Positions 27,860 to 37,475 of a DNA stretch of 64,000 bases are shown here, one piece after another. The stretch comes from Gemmatimonadaceae bacterium. Lineage in GTDB: Bacteria > Gemmatimonadota > Gemmatimonadetes > Gemmatimonadales > Gemmatimonadaceae. How positions within the stretch are numbered: the stretch's first letter is position 1; the number at the start of each line of letters is the position of its first letter. The translations under genes were made by a program, and so were the position numbers. The notes under the pieces were generated by a model. It was not told the origin of the DNA. It did no database searches and worked only from the letters and a program-made list of their open reading frames with translations. The stretch spans positions 38,095-102,094 of the forward strand of contig JALHNZ010000008.1 of NCBI GenBank assembly GCA_022843265.1. Reading direction: 5' to 3'.

Positions 27860-28444
27860 TGTCACCCGATCGGCGGCGCGTGCGAGCACAACAAATCGTG
27901 TCCAGTTATGCGGTACGTCTTGCACTCCACGCGCCAGGACTTCGAGTCCGTATTGCTGCGCGGCACGTTCACTGGCAATCGCCGCCACCATGCGATCACC
28001 GCGTTCGCCCACTTCACGTGCGGCGCCCGCGGTGTCTGCGTGTGATTTGACTTCCAGCCACGGGTGCCGCGCGGCGAAGATCCGGCACTGCGCCAATGCC
28101 ACGGGGTGACTCCACACTTGCTGCACGGTCGCGAGCATCGCGCCTGGCACGCCGAGCACACACAGCTCGATGTTCAGCCGGTGTTCGTCGATTTGCACCA
28201 ACGCATCACCGGCGTTGTGCATGGCATCCAGCGCAATGTGCACTTTCCCGGCAATCGCATTCTCCACGGGAATCATGGCGCGATCGCAGTCGCCGTTCAC
28301 CACGGCGTGCAGCGCGTCGGGAAACGATGCATGCGGCACGCCGACCGCGCCGGCACCAAAGTGCTGATGCACGGCGGCGTCGGAGTACGCGCCCGGTTCT
28401 CCCTGATACGCGATGCGCTTGGTCACAGGTGCTCGGCCGTCCAC
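27848..28444 (-). CDS. pheA: prephenate dehydratase, ACT-less
   Basis: IAYQGEPGAYSDAAVHQHFG, DRAMIPVENAIAGKVH, NWTRFVVL motif near the C-terminus; ends immediately afterwards. Confidence 0.88.
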   Translation of the reverse strand: MDGRAPVTKRIAYQGEPGAYSDAAVHQHFGAGAVGVPHASFPDALHAVVNGDCDRAMIPVENAIAGKVHIALDAMHNAGDALVQIDEHRLNIELCVLGVPGAMLATVQQVWSHPVALAQCRIFAARHPWLEVKSHADTAGAAREVGERGDRMVAAIASERAAQQYGLEVLARGVQDVPHNWTRFVVLARAADRVTLDQ

Positions 28445-28471
28445 TGTGCGATGCGAGTGTTCATGAATGCA

Positions 28472-28919
28472 TCAATCCTGAATGACTGGTAAAGTACGCG
28501 GTACTACGGCGCGTCCGAGTTGACCGAGATCACCGCCGTACCGGATGCTGCGCGTTTTCGGATCATACACCATGTGTCGCACGCCCGTCTCCACCACTCC
28601 ATAGACGATTTTGCTCGTCGACGGTCAACGCGTACGACAACGACGCCGCTGTACCGGGCAGCACGTATTCGCTCACGTCGTTGGCGTGGCGATCAACCGG
28701 CCACATCGTTGCCGGTCGGGCCCGCTAACCAGATGTGGTCGCCGGCTGGCGCGACGCACGGATCGCGCGGGCGACCCTGCCAGGGCACATCCCAGGCGCT
28801 GTGTTACACAGAATCCGGAGCCGCCGCGCGCGCTTGTGCGTGCGCGTGTGAGCCAGGTGTAAGCGACACTGAAAAAAGCGACAGCGACGCGACAGTAAGG
28901 CGGAGTGATCGAGTAGGCA
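28472..28919 (-). pseudogene. decayed Vgb (virginiamycin B lyase)-like secreted beta-propeller gene
   Basis: Signal peptide MPTRSLRLTVASLSLFSVSLTPGSHAHAQA then stop; downstream frames read WDVPWQGRPRDPCVAPAGDHIWLAGPTGNDVAG and HMVYDPKTRSIRYGGDLGQLGRAVVPRTLPVIQD. Confidence 0.75.
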
Positions 28920-29290
28920 TGTGCTCTCCAGCTGTCCGGATTTGTGAAAAGTACAGACGAGGGGTGACACATAACGTGCATTCGACAGTACAAAGACACC
29001 AGATGCGACATCGATTTGATTGATGCAATCAAGTGCCGCATCAATGATTCTATACTGTAGAGACGCACTCGCGCCTGCTGAATGATACGAGTGGCGACGA
29101 CTGGATGCTGAGTCGCACACGACTGCTGCAAGGCAATTGCAGACGCGCGACTTCCGCTCTAGTTTGCCCGTTCATCAACTGTCACGATGCCGTTCAGCGA
29201 ACGATGCACGGTCATCGTACACAAGCATCGTGACAGCTGATCCCACCTGCGGCTGTCGACCGTGCTGTTCTGATTCCCCGACCGCGTGCT

Positions 29291-29749
29291 GTGTTGAGTA
29301 CCGCCGCTGTCGCAACCCGACCTACCGTGCGTCCTCTGCTTACCGCCGATTTCTCGGACATTCACAACGCGCTCGGTCCCGACGAGCGGTTGCTCGCGGT
29401 GCTGCATGGCAGTGATGAACGTGGCGCTGCAAACTGGGTGATTACATCGCGCCGATTGTTGATTCTCGCGCAGACACATCCAGAGACGAATGTCGCGCAT
29501 GTGATGCACGCTGCGATCACGTGCGTCGAAATGCGCGCAGATCCGCTTGGTACGTCACTGCGTGTGCGTGCGACCGGACGACAGTTGCATTTGCAAACGA
29601 TCGACGCCGCACAGGCCACACAGTTCTGTTCGCTGTTGCGCGAGCGTGCGGGGTTGGGCACGCCGGCGTATGGGACACCGGCGATTGCGCCAGTGCAGAC
29701 GCGTCGTTCAACAGATCGGCTGCCGGCGGTACGGCTGGCGGCGCGCTAG
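29291..29749 (+). CDS. hypothetical protein, possible PH-like domain
   Basis: LGPDERLLAVLHGSDERGAANWVITSRRLLILAQ...THVMHAAITCVEMR pattern. Confidence 0.55.
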   Translation: MLSTAAVATRPTVRPLLTADFSDIHNALGPDERLLAVLHGSDERGAANWVITSRRLLILAQTHPETNVAHVMHAAITCVEMRADPLGTSLRVRATGRQLHLQTIDAAQATQFCSLLRERAGLGTPAYGTPAIAPVQTRRSTDRLPAVRLAAR

Positions 29750-29803
29750 GGATTCGATCGCGACTCGGAGCCCGCAGTGCTCCGGCGGCAGAAGCGGGTG
29801 TGC

Positions 29804-31030
29804 TCAGTCGCCGGGGTAGACGGCCCAGAGCTCAGGGCGTCCGATGTTGCAATGGACGACGCGACCGAGCAGGCCGAACGCGGTGAGGGATGTGAAGAGC
29901 GTGAGGCGAGTCTGCTGATGTGCGCCGCCAAACGTTTTGCGATGGACACGAGCGAGAGCCCGTTCACGATTGGCGCGCGACGGCACGGGGTGGAAGATGA
30001 ACTCCACGCCGGGTGAACGTTCGGGCTCGTCGTCCTGCCATGTATCGAGCTGGCGGATTGCGTTCACAACTTTCGACGTACCGACGCGCTGCGCCGCAGC
30101 GGCATCCGCGTTGTACACGATCGGACGCGAGAGCGATGGCAACAGCAATACGGCAACAAACGTCCACAGCGTGCTGAGCGCCGGGAGCGCGAGCCAGAAC
30201 GCGGCGTCCGTTGCCGACCACGGGAGTATCGGTGCGAAGAGCGCGACGCCGGCAACTGGCCAGAGCACGGCGCGCAACAGACCACGACGTCGTGCACCCG
30301 TGGTGAACTGCGTGTGACGGCGTGCAAACTGCACGGCGAGCAGATCACGGTGTTCCGGCGCCGTCCAGCGGGCGGGAATCCAGAGCGTTGGCGCCCGGAC
30401 ACCGATCCATCCACCAACGAAGGCTTCGTCGGTGGCGTGCACCACACGCACGGCGGTATCACGCACGCCGTGCTCAAGGGCGAGCGCACCGACTGATTCG
30501 TCTGCGGGTTCTGTGCGCAGCGACGCCACGAGCTTCGCAATGAATCCCTGTGCAACAATCAGTGCGATTGACGCACCGAAGATCACACCGAGTACTCCGA
30601 CCAATCCGAGTTGCGAGGCGGCGAGTGCGGCACCGAATGTGACGCCCGCAAGTATTGCGCCTTGCACAAACACGCCACGAAGCCAGGCAGTGAACCATTT
30701 AAAAAACGAGGGCCGTTCGCGCACGGCGATTGCACCACCAATGAACTCTACGATTGCGAGCAACACGGTGTGGCCGGCAAACACCATCAGAACGAGCAGG
30801 GGCGCATTGACTGCTGCAGCGAGCGGTACGCCTGCGATGGGCCAGTCGCTCGGCACGCGCACAATACCGGTGAGCAACGCCGCAAGCCATATCACAGAAA
30901 GCAAGACAGAACCGCCGACACCCGTGATGCCGAGCAGCAGTCGTCGCCGCGCAAACGACAGCGTTCTGCGTTCGGCGTCCTGTACGACGTCTGCTAAATC
31001 TGCGTTGTGCGGAGCAATTGGAAGCGACAT
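29804..31030 (-). CDS. multi-TM protein resembling M48-type peptidases but lacking HEXXH
   Basis: VGVRAPTLWIPARWTAPEHRDLLAVQFARRHTQFTTGARRRG; several TM segments. Confidence 0.5.
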   Translation of the reverse strand: MSLPIAPHNADLADVVQDAERRTLSFARRRLLLGITGVGGSVLLSVIWLAALLTGIVRVPSDWPIAGVPLAAAVNAPLLVLMVFAGHTVLLAIVEFIGGAIAVRERPSFFKWFTAWLRGVFVQGAILAGVTFGAALAASQLGLVGVLGVIFGASIALIVAQGFIAKLVASLRTEPADESVGALALEHGVRDTAVRVVHATDEAFVGGWIGVRAPTLWIPARWTAPEHRDLLAVQFARRHTQFTTGARRRGLLRAVLWPVAGVALFAPILPWSATDAAFWLALPALSTLWTFVAVLLLPSLSRPIVYNADAAAAQRVGTSKVVNAIRQLDTWQDDEPERSPGVEFIFHPVPSRANRERALARVHRKTFGGAHQQTRLTLFTSLTAFGLLGRVVHCNIGRPELWAVYPGD

Positions 31031-31156
31031 AACCTGACTCAAGCGAAGCATGGGCAAGGCAAAGGTGCCTTCGCGGATCCGCTTGTTCAGTGTGCGACGC
31101 GCGCGTTTCGTTCCCGGTGTGGGAGTGCTACCGTACAGTTAGCAGACAGTGACTGA

Positions 31157-32281
31157 TCACGGCGCGACGGTGGGTTGTGACGTGCGCAGCAGCTCGTCAG
31201 GACGACGGCGAAACCAGCTCGCCACCAGGTAGAACTCGTCGAGATCGTGCATCGGGACATCGCCACCGCGTGGGTCGGCCTCGTGAAAGATTCGCTGCGA
31301 CATGGCCTGTAGCGCCGTCTCCTGCTCTGCCGTGCTCGGCAGCGGAAGTTCAGCGCGTACGGTGCCGCGCCGAATGATGTAGGCACGACCATTTTCAGAC
31401 GAATCGCCCGTCCGGTAGACAAAAGAGAGCCGGTCCATGCTGGCGTGAAAGCGTGTCACTCGCAGCCATAACCACTCCAGTAGCTCAGCGCGGTCACGCC
31501 ATACGGCGGCGCGTTCAAACTCAAGCGCTTCTGATGCAATGCGCATGCGTTCGCGTGCTCGCAGCAGTGGTTCGTTGGTGCGCGCATTCAGAAAATCACG
31601 CACGAGCTTGACGCTGTGCGTGTACTGCGCTGCGTTGCCGGTGCCGATGCACGGACCCGGGCAGCTGCCTATCTCTGCGCGCAGGCAACCGGGTGTACGC
31701 AGTCGGCGTGGCCCACGCGGTGGCGCGGCGTCTGCAAACCAGAGCGGACGCGCGGCGTTCGCGCCGTTGGATTCTTCAAGCGTGCAATCGCGCACCGCTG
31801 CAATTTCTGCCAGCGCATGCACGGCATCGGACAAATGCGACACTCGGCGGAACGGGCCCCACAAGTCTGATGCGCGCGCATCGTCTGTTCGGCGCACCAC
31901 ACGTAATCCAGGCACGCTCCCGGCAGTCAGTGCAACGTACGCACGCGGCCATTCATCGGAGACCATGGCGGAGTTGAAGTGCGGACGATGCTGCTTGATG
32001 AGCCGAAGTTCATCGAGCAGCGCGCCGAACTCATTGGGTGCGTACTGCCACTCGATGGTAAACGTATGCCGCAGAATTTTTGCTGACTTGTTGCGTCTTC
32101 CCTTGGCGCGAAAGTAGGAGAGCAACCGGGTGCGCAGCGCGCGCGATTTGCCCACGTACAGCACCCGGCCCGCCTCAGCGAGCATGCGATACGTTCCCGG
32201 TCTGTTTTCGCAGCTGCCGCGCACGAGTTCGAGCAGCGCGCGGCGCTGCGGTAGCGTATGGCGACCTACGCGTGAGGCCAT
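31157..32281 (-). CDS. GIY-YIG nuclease, UvrC N-terminal/Cho-like
   Basis: GTYRMLAEAGRVLYVGKSRALRTRLLSYF...LLDELRLIKQHRPHFN; C(8-aa)-C region CLRAEIGSCPGPC; UVR-like segment. Confidence 0.85.
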   Translation of the reverse strand: MASRVGRHTLPQRRALLELVRGSCENRPGTYRMLAEAGRVLYVGKSRALRTRLLSYFRAKGRRNKSAKILRHTFTIEWQYAPNEFGALLDELRLIKQHRPHFNSAMVSDEWPRAYVALTAGSVPGLRVVRRTDDARASDLWGPFRRVSHLSDAVHALAEIAAVRDCTLEESNGANAARPLWFADAAPPRGPRRLRTPGCLRAEIGSCPGPCIGTGNAAQYTHSVKLVRDFLNARTNEPLLRARERMRIASEALEFERAAVWRDRAELLEWLWLRVTRFHASMDRLSFVYRTGDSSENGRAYIIRRGTVRAELPLPSTAEQETALQAMSQRIFHEADPRGGDVPMHDLDEFYLVASWFRRRPDELLRTSQPTVAP

Positions 32282-32351
32282 CTGGTCCGCGAGAAGTGTC
32301 GCGCGAGCAACAATAGTTCCTTGAGCCGAGAGGGTGCGTACAGTATGGCCG

Positions 32352-32666
32352 TCAGAGCGCCGTGAACGCAATCTTCACGCTCACCGTGTCACCATCTCCT
32401 TTCTGGCCGCGAATTGTTTTAGGCACCGCGAGCAGCGTACGGCCATCTTTTCCGCGCCATACGCTGGTCTGCCACGTCTGATCATCAACCGTGGCGACGA
32501 CCGGTGTGCGTCCCCATCCGTGCGTGACGGGCGGCGCGAACTCTTCAGGAACCGGAGCGAAGAACCATCCGCCCGGTCCATCATAGCGAAAGAGCGTCGC
32601 TGTAAACGCGCCGCCAAAGCGCGCCGTGTTATCGCTCGGGGTCGAAGACTGTCGCGTCGAGGCCAT
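32352..32666 (-). CDS. DUF1905 domain protein
   Basis: GGWFFAPVPEEFAPPVTHGWGRTPVVATVDDQTWQTSVWRGKDGRTLLAVPKTIRGQKGDGDTVSV. Confidence 0.85.
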   Translation of the reverse strand: MASTRQSSTPSDNTARFGGAFTATLFRYDGPGGWFFAPVPEEFAPPVTHGWGRTPVVATVDDQTWQTSVWRGKDGRTLLAVPKTIRGQKGDGDTVSVKIAFTAL

Positions 32667-32935
32667 AGCGAGATTTCATGGTGTCAAAGAATGCCTGCAA
32701 CGTCCGGTCGACCTGGAGCGGATAACGCGCTGCCGTAGGCGCAAGCGCCGCGACTCGATCCAAACGAAAGGAACGGAAATCGGCGCGTAGCTCGCACCAC
32801 GTCCATCAAGTCGGCGATGTCACGGTAAATCGTACGCACCGAAACATCGAGTCGACTGGCGAGCCAGCGCGCCGTGGTGAGGCGGCGTCCACGCAGATAG
32901 TCTGTGATGCGATACAGTCGATCCGCGCGACGCAT
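32629..32935 (-). pseudogene. YafY/WYL-type transcriptional regulator with large internal deletion
   Basis: N-terminus MRRADRLYRITDYLRGRRLTTARWLASRLDVSVRTIYRDIADLM joined out of frame to WCELRADFRSFRLDRVAALAPTAARYPLQVDRTLQAFFDTMKSRYGLDATVFDPER-stop. Confidence 0.8.
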
Positions 32936-32955
32936 TCGTGGCTTACAAACTCCGG

Positions 32956-33996
32956 TTAGTGCGCGCCGACGGCCCCTTTCGGGTTACCAACCTTCAGTAC
33001 GCCAACGGCGCCCTTGGTTGCGTCGGCAAACGCGTGGCTGACAAAGGGATAAATGCCTTCTTCCATGGCGCGGCCTTCAAAGATGACGCCGCCGCCAACG
33101 GGTACGTTAAATGTCTGCACGCCTTCGAGTGGAGCGCCGAATCCGCCGACACGAACGCGATCAAAGATGGCACCAACAACGTGAAACGCCGATACCCGAT
33201 TCGGGCCGGCATTCACAACGTAGAAACGGATAAGCTCACCAGGGTCGGCAGGGACAGGATTTGCCGCGTACTGTCCCGCCACTCCGTTAAACACCACGTG
33301 ATCAGGGGAGAGGTCAAGTAACTGCGACCAATCCAGTCCGCGTAACGAGTCGGCGCCACTTGGCGGACCCAGATAAAACTCGCTCTGGACCAGCACCAGC
33401 TCTCGCGCCGGGGGCAAGGGCGTGACCGGATCCACGACGATTGCGCCGTACATGCCGTTGGCAATGTGCGCGGCAACGGGCGCCGTGCCGCAATGGTACA
33501 TGAACGCCCCCGGAACGCGCGCCACAAACTGGAACGAGAGCGAATCGCCGGGATTCACATTCACGTACGCACGGCTCGGCGCGATCTCCGCGGCGTGAAA
33601 ATCCATGGAGTGTGGAATCGGTGACACGTTCACAATCGTAAAGTTCACCGTGTCACCGACCGTCACACGAACAACCGGTCCGGGAATGACGGAGTCAAAC
33701 GCCCATCCATCGTAGACCACGCCGGGTGCAACGATGTGACGAACGTGCGCCGTGGTCATGCGCACGTTGTGTCGACGCTGCGTGCTGCGCGGCGGGGCCA
33801 TGGCACTGCGCTGCAGCGGAACGGCAGGATCGCCGATCTTCGCTTCGCCGTGCGACATTGCGGCCGGCGAAGGTCCGTCTGGCGCGTCCGTTTCCGCAGC
33901 ATCTGACGTTGCAGGTGTCGAATCGGAGTCTGGTGTGGCCGAACCGCAGGCCCACGAAAAGAGCACGAGCGAGAGCAGAGCAATCTGACGGGCCAC
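32956..33996 (-). CDS. NirK-like two-domain copper oxidase lipoprotein (putative copper nitrite reductase)
   Basis: Lipobox LFSWAC; HSMDFHA (H-x-x-D-x-H), FMYHCGTAPVAAHIANGMYG, SAFHVVG, YPFVSHAF. Confidence 0.75.
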   Translation of the reverse strand: MARQIALLSLVLFSWACGSATPDSDSTPATSDAAETDAPDGPSPAAMSHGEAKIGDPAVPLQRSAMAPPRSTQRRHNVRMTTAHVRHIVAPGVVYDGWAFDSVIPGPVVRVTVGDTVNFTIVNVSPIPHSMDFHAAEIAPSRAYVNVNPGDSLSFQFVARVPGAFMYHCGTAPVAAHIANGMYGAIVVDPVTPLPPARELVLVQSEFYLGPPSGADSLRGLDWSQLLDLSPDHVVFNGVAGQYAANPVPADPGELIRFYVVNAGPNRVSAFHVVGAIFDRVRVGGFGAPLEGVQTFNVPVGGGVIFEGRAMEEGIYPFVSHAFADATKGAVGVLKVGNPKGAVGAH

Positions 33997-34069
33997 GATG
34001 GACTCCTTGAAGAGAGATCCGAAAGTTACCCGCCAATGCTCCCCCTCCGAGCGGCGTTCGTGCGATGTA

Positions 34070-34411
34070 TCACGTTGTCGACAACAGGCCGAATGACCGG
34101 ATCGCGCGAAACACCTGCACGCCGTGCGCTGGATCCGACGTGTCAGCGCCGTTCATGCATGAAAAATATGCCGCGCACGCATCGTTCTGTGAAATCAGCG
34201 GCAGGATGGCCATCGCGTGCTCTTCAGACCGCCACAGCACAATATCGGCCCAGCGACCGTTTGAGAGCCGTGAGGTTGCGCGGCCGAGATAGCCGCTTTG
34301 ATACTGCAGGAACTCTCGTTCCAGGCGTTCCGATGCACTGAGGAGTTGCTCCTCGGTGACGTCGGGGTTGAGTGCAAACGGTGCAAATTCGATGGCAAGC
34401 GACTGCGGCAT
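34070..34411 (-). CDS. hypothetical protein (possible dimeric alpha-beta barrel)
   Basis: ORF; FLQYQSGYLGRATSRLSNGRWADIVLWRSEEHAMAI. Confidence 0.6.
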   Translation of the reverse strand: MPQSLAIEFAPFALNPDVTEEQLLSASERLEREFLQYQSGYLGRATSRLSNGRWADIVLWRSEEHAMAILPLISQNDACAAYFSCMNGADTSDPAHGVQVFRAIRSFGLLSTT

Positions 34412-34510
34412 GGTAGGTGTTCCGGCAAGAGTGCGAAAAGAAAAACCGAGTTCGCACAACCTGCACCGACCCTGCTGACAGCCTGGTGTCAGCATCGTTC
34501 CGAAATGCGC

Positions 34511-36076
34511 CTAACCGTGCTCGCGGAGCGCCGATGCGCGAAAGTCGGCGGCCTGCCGGCGTATCTGCACAAGCTCCGCTTCAGGAATGCGATCCAGATT
34601 ACGAACCATCATGGCCATGCGCGGATGGTTCACAAAACGCTCTCGGTGTTTCGCGAGAAAGTCCCAGTACATCAAGGTGTAGGGACACGCGGTATCGCCC
34701 ACCCGCTGCTTGGGGTCATAGCGACAGCTTGCACAGACATTGCCCATGCGCTGGATGTACGCGCCCGTACTCACATACGGCTTGGAGGCAATCGCGCCGC
34801 CATCACCCCACGTGGCCATGCCGGCCACGTTCGGCAACTCTACCCACTCATACGCATCGGTAAACGCGGCCCAGAACCAACGCGATAGCGCGGCGGGTTC
34901 CACACCAAAGAGTGTGGCGAAGTTGCCCTGCACCATCAGCCGATTGATGTGGTGCGTGCGCCCGTGGTCACGCACCTGACAGATTGAATCGTGCAGACAC
35001 CGCATGTCGCACTTTGTGCCAACGGTATCGTCCCACTGCTCACCATCGGGCGCCCAGAACCACCGGGGCAGCGGATGGGGCGCCTCGAGCGCGTTCGCGG
35101 TGCGCAACCCGGGCATGAGTTGCCAGTACATACCGCGCATGAACTCGCGCCAGCCGAGAATCTGTCGAATGAATCCTTCGGCACTGGCAATGGGCACGAC
35201 GCCTTCGCGATACGCACGTTCCGCGCGCTGCACGACTTCGAGCGGATGCAGGAGCCCAACGTTGATCATGGACGACAACGAGGAGTGCAGCAGTTCATGC
35301 TCACCGCCCACGATCGCGTCTTCAAACGGCCCAAACTCGCCCAACCGTTCGGTGACAAAACGCTCAAGCCAGGCTTTGGCATCGCGTCGTGTTACCGGTA
35401 ATCCGAATGAGTCCGCGGAGCCCCAGCGCGCCGCCCATCCTGACACGCGCTCCATTTGCGCGCGCGTGATCTCATCGGGCTCGACGTGATATGGCGCTGG
35501 CACCGCGCGCCCTTTGGGCCACGGCTTTCGATTCTCGGCGTCGTAGTTCCACTCACCGCCTTCGGGTTTGCCGTTGGCGTCCATGAGCACGTTGTACTTG
35601 CGGCGCATGTCGCGGTAAAACCACTCCATGCGGTACTCCTTGCGTCCGTTCGCCCACGTGGTGAACTCTTCGCGCGTCGCGAGGAAGCCACGATCTGGTC
35701 GACGCACCATTGGCACACCGCTGCTCTGCAACAGCGCCTCGGCACGCTCCAGCTCCTCCTGCATATCCCACTCACGCGGTTCCGTGACCACCACGCGCCC
35801 GGCGCCCGTTTCGCGCGCAATCTGGGCGATCCCTTCCGCGTAGCTATTCGCGCGTTCGTACCGCACCTGATAACCGGCGCGTGTGAGCGCGTCGGCAAAA
35901 TGCCGCATGGCCGACAAAACCAGCACCAGCTTCTGCCGGTGCCAGGGTAACGAGGCGCCTTTGGCCACCGATTCGAGCAACACCACGATCACATCATCGC
36001 GCGGCGACGCCGGAATGTTGGCGATCGCCCGAGAGCATTCCCACGGCGCGACAAAGGCAAGGGTTGGTCGGGTCAT
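34511..36076 (-). CDS. FeS-BCP/PhrB-type cryptochrome/photolyase-related protein
   Basis: SSMINVGLLHPLEVVQRAE, GFIRQILGWREFMRGMYW, RTHHINRLMVQGNFATLFG; cluster cysteines KCDMRC, CASCRYDP...TACPYT. Confidence 0.93.
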   Translation of the reverse strand: MTRPTLAFVAPWECSRAIANIPASPRDDVIVVLLESVAKGASLPWHRQKLVLVLSAMRHFADALTRAGYQVRYERANSYAEGIAQIARETGAGRVVVTEPREWDMQEELERAEALLQSSGVPMVRRPDRGFLATREEFTTWANGRKEYRMEWFYRDMRRKYNVLMDANGKPEGGEWNYDAENRKPWPKGRAVPAPYHVEPDEITRAQMERVSGWAARWGSADSFGLPVTRRDAKAWLERFVTERLGEFGPFEDAIVGGEHELLHSSLSSMINVGLLHPLEVVQRAERAYREGVVPIASAEGFIRQILGWREFMRGMYWQLMPGLRTANALEAPHPLPRWFWAPDGEQWDDTVGTKCDMRCLHDSICQVRDHGRTHHINRLMVQGNFATLFGVEPAALSRWFWAAFTDAYEWVELPNVAGMATWGDGGAIASKPYVSTGAYIQRMGNVCASCRYDPKQRVGDTACPYTLMYWDFLAKHRERFVNHPRMAMMVRNLDRIPEAELVQIRRQAADFRASALREHG

Positions 36077-36237
36077 GGAGGGAAATGACAAAAGGCTCGA
36101 CGCGCGTTCCCGTCCCGTCCCCTCGCTCTTGCCGAGGAGGCGACCGGACGGCAGTGTGAAGGAGCAACGAGCGCCTGCCGCGTACCAGTGGAGCGCTCCC
36201 GTTCAGGCGCTTTACACGGCGATTCGCCGGAGCATGC

Positions 36238-37419
36238 ATGAAGTACACGTGGCTCGGATCCGCTGGTGTGGTCATGCTGCTGGCGGGTCCAATGCGCCCG
36301 ATTGGCCCGCAGAGTGCGCCGCCGGTTCAGGAACGTGTGAGCATTCCGCGCATCGCGGAGCGCGTACCGAGTCAGCTGGCGGACACCACGTTCTGGCGCC
36401 TGGTAAACGAGCTTTCGGAACCTGCCGGCTGGTTTCGCAGCGAAAATTTTGTGTCGAACGAAACGGCATGGCAGCATGTGATCGCACCGCTTCGCAGCGT
36501 GGTGCCACGCGGCCACGCGTACCTGGGAGTAGGACCAGAACAGAACTTCACGTACATCGCGGCGCTTGAACCGTCGATTGCCTTCATTGTCGATATTCGC
36601 CGGCAGAATCTGGCGCTGCACCTGTTGTACAAATCGTACTTTGAACTGGCCGAAACGCGCGCGGATTTTCTCAGCCTGCTCTTCGCACGCCCACGACCCA
36701 AAGGGCTGGACACCTTGAGCTCGGCGGCGGCGCTGCTGGACGCATATCACGCGGTCGCCATGGACTCGGCGTTGTTGCACACCACATGGCAACGCGTGCA
36801 GACGCATTTGTCAAAAACTCACGGCTTCGCGATTCGTGATGACGATTGGGCATTAATGCGACGCGTAGACAGTTCCTTCGCGATCGCGGGGCCCGACATC
36901 AACTATTCGTTTGTGCTTGAGTACGGCTACGCCATGATGACATCGCGTGGCATGCCCTCTTTCTCTTTGCTCATGCGGCAGGACAACGGCGCGGGCACAA
37001 ATCTCAGTTTTCTGGGGAGCGAAACGGTGTACCGCACGATTCGCGGACTGCAGCAACGCAATCTGGTGGTACCGGTGACCGGAGACTTTGCGGGCCCACG
37101 TGCGCTGCAGTCGGTGGGCAACTGGTTGCGACAGCACAATACGCGCGTGGGCACGTTCTATTTGTCAAACGTGGAGCAGTATCTCTTTCAGGACTACGAC
37201 ACGTGGCCCCGTTTCTACAACAACGTGGCCACGCTTCCAATGGATAGCACCAGCACCTTCATTCGCTCCGTCACCAATCGTTGGAGTCGCGGCAGCAGCG
37301 GAGCGATGGGGCCATTGATGTCGCAACTCATCGGCCCCATGCAGACCACGATTGATGCGTTTCGCACGGGCCGGCTGCAGCAGTACGGTGATGTGCTGGC
37401 GATTGTGCGGCCGTACTAA
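36238..37419 (+). CDS. secreted hypothetical protein
   Basis: Signal-like N-terminus; TFWRLVNELSEPAGWFRSENFVSNETAWQHVIAPL. Confidence 0.65.
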   Translation: MKYTWLGSAGVVMLLAGPMRPIGPQSAPPVQERVSIPRIAERVPSQLADTTFWRLVNELSEPAGWFRSENFVSNETAWQHVIAPLRSVVPRGHAYLGVGPEQNFTYIAALEPSIAFIVDIRRQNLALHLLYKSYFELAETRADFLSLLFARPRPKGLDTLSSAAALLDAYHAVAMDSALLHTTWQRVQTHLSKTHGFAIRDDDWALMRRVDSSFAIAGPDINYSFVLEYGYAMMTSRGMPSFSLLMRQDNGAGTNLSFLGSETVYRTIRGLQQRNLVVPVTGDFAGPRALQSVGNWLRQHNTRVGTFYLSNVEQYLFQDYDTWPRFYNNVATLPMDSTSTFIRSVTNRWSRGSSGAMGPLMSQLIGPMQTTIDAFRTGRLQQYGDVLAIVRPY

Positions 37420-37424
37420 CACAC

Positions 37425-37456
37425 AACGTGCGCCGCGAGCCGTCGCGGCGCACGTT
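37425..37456. terminator. bidirectional hairpin between convergent genes
   Basis: AACGTGCGCCGCGA-GCCG-TCGCGGCGCACGTT, perfect 14-bp stem. Confidence 0.8.
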
Positions 37457-37475
37457 CAATAGCAAACGGTTCGGT

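Noticed and set aside
28444-29290. small-RNA or tRNA in the longest non-coding stretch
   Set aside because: No cloverleaf or terminator seen; much of it is explained by the Vgb-like pseudogene.
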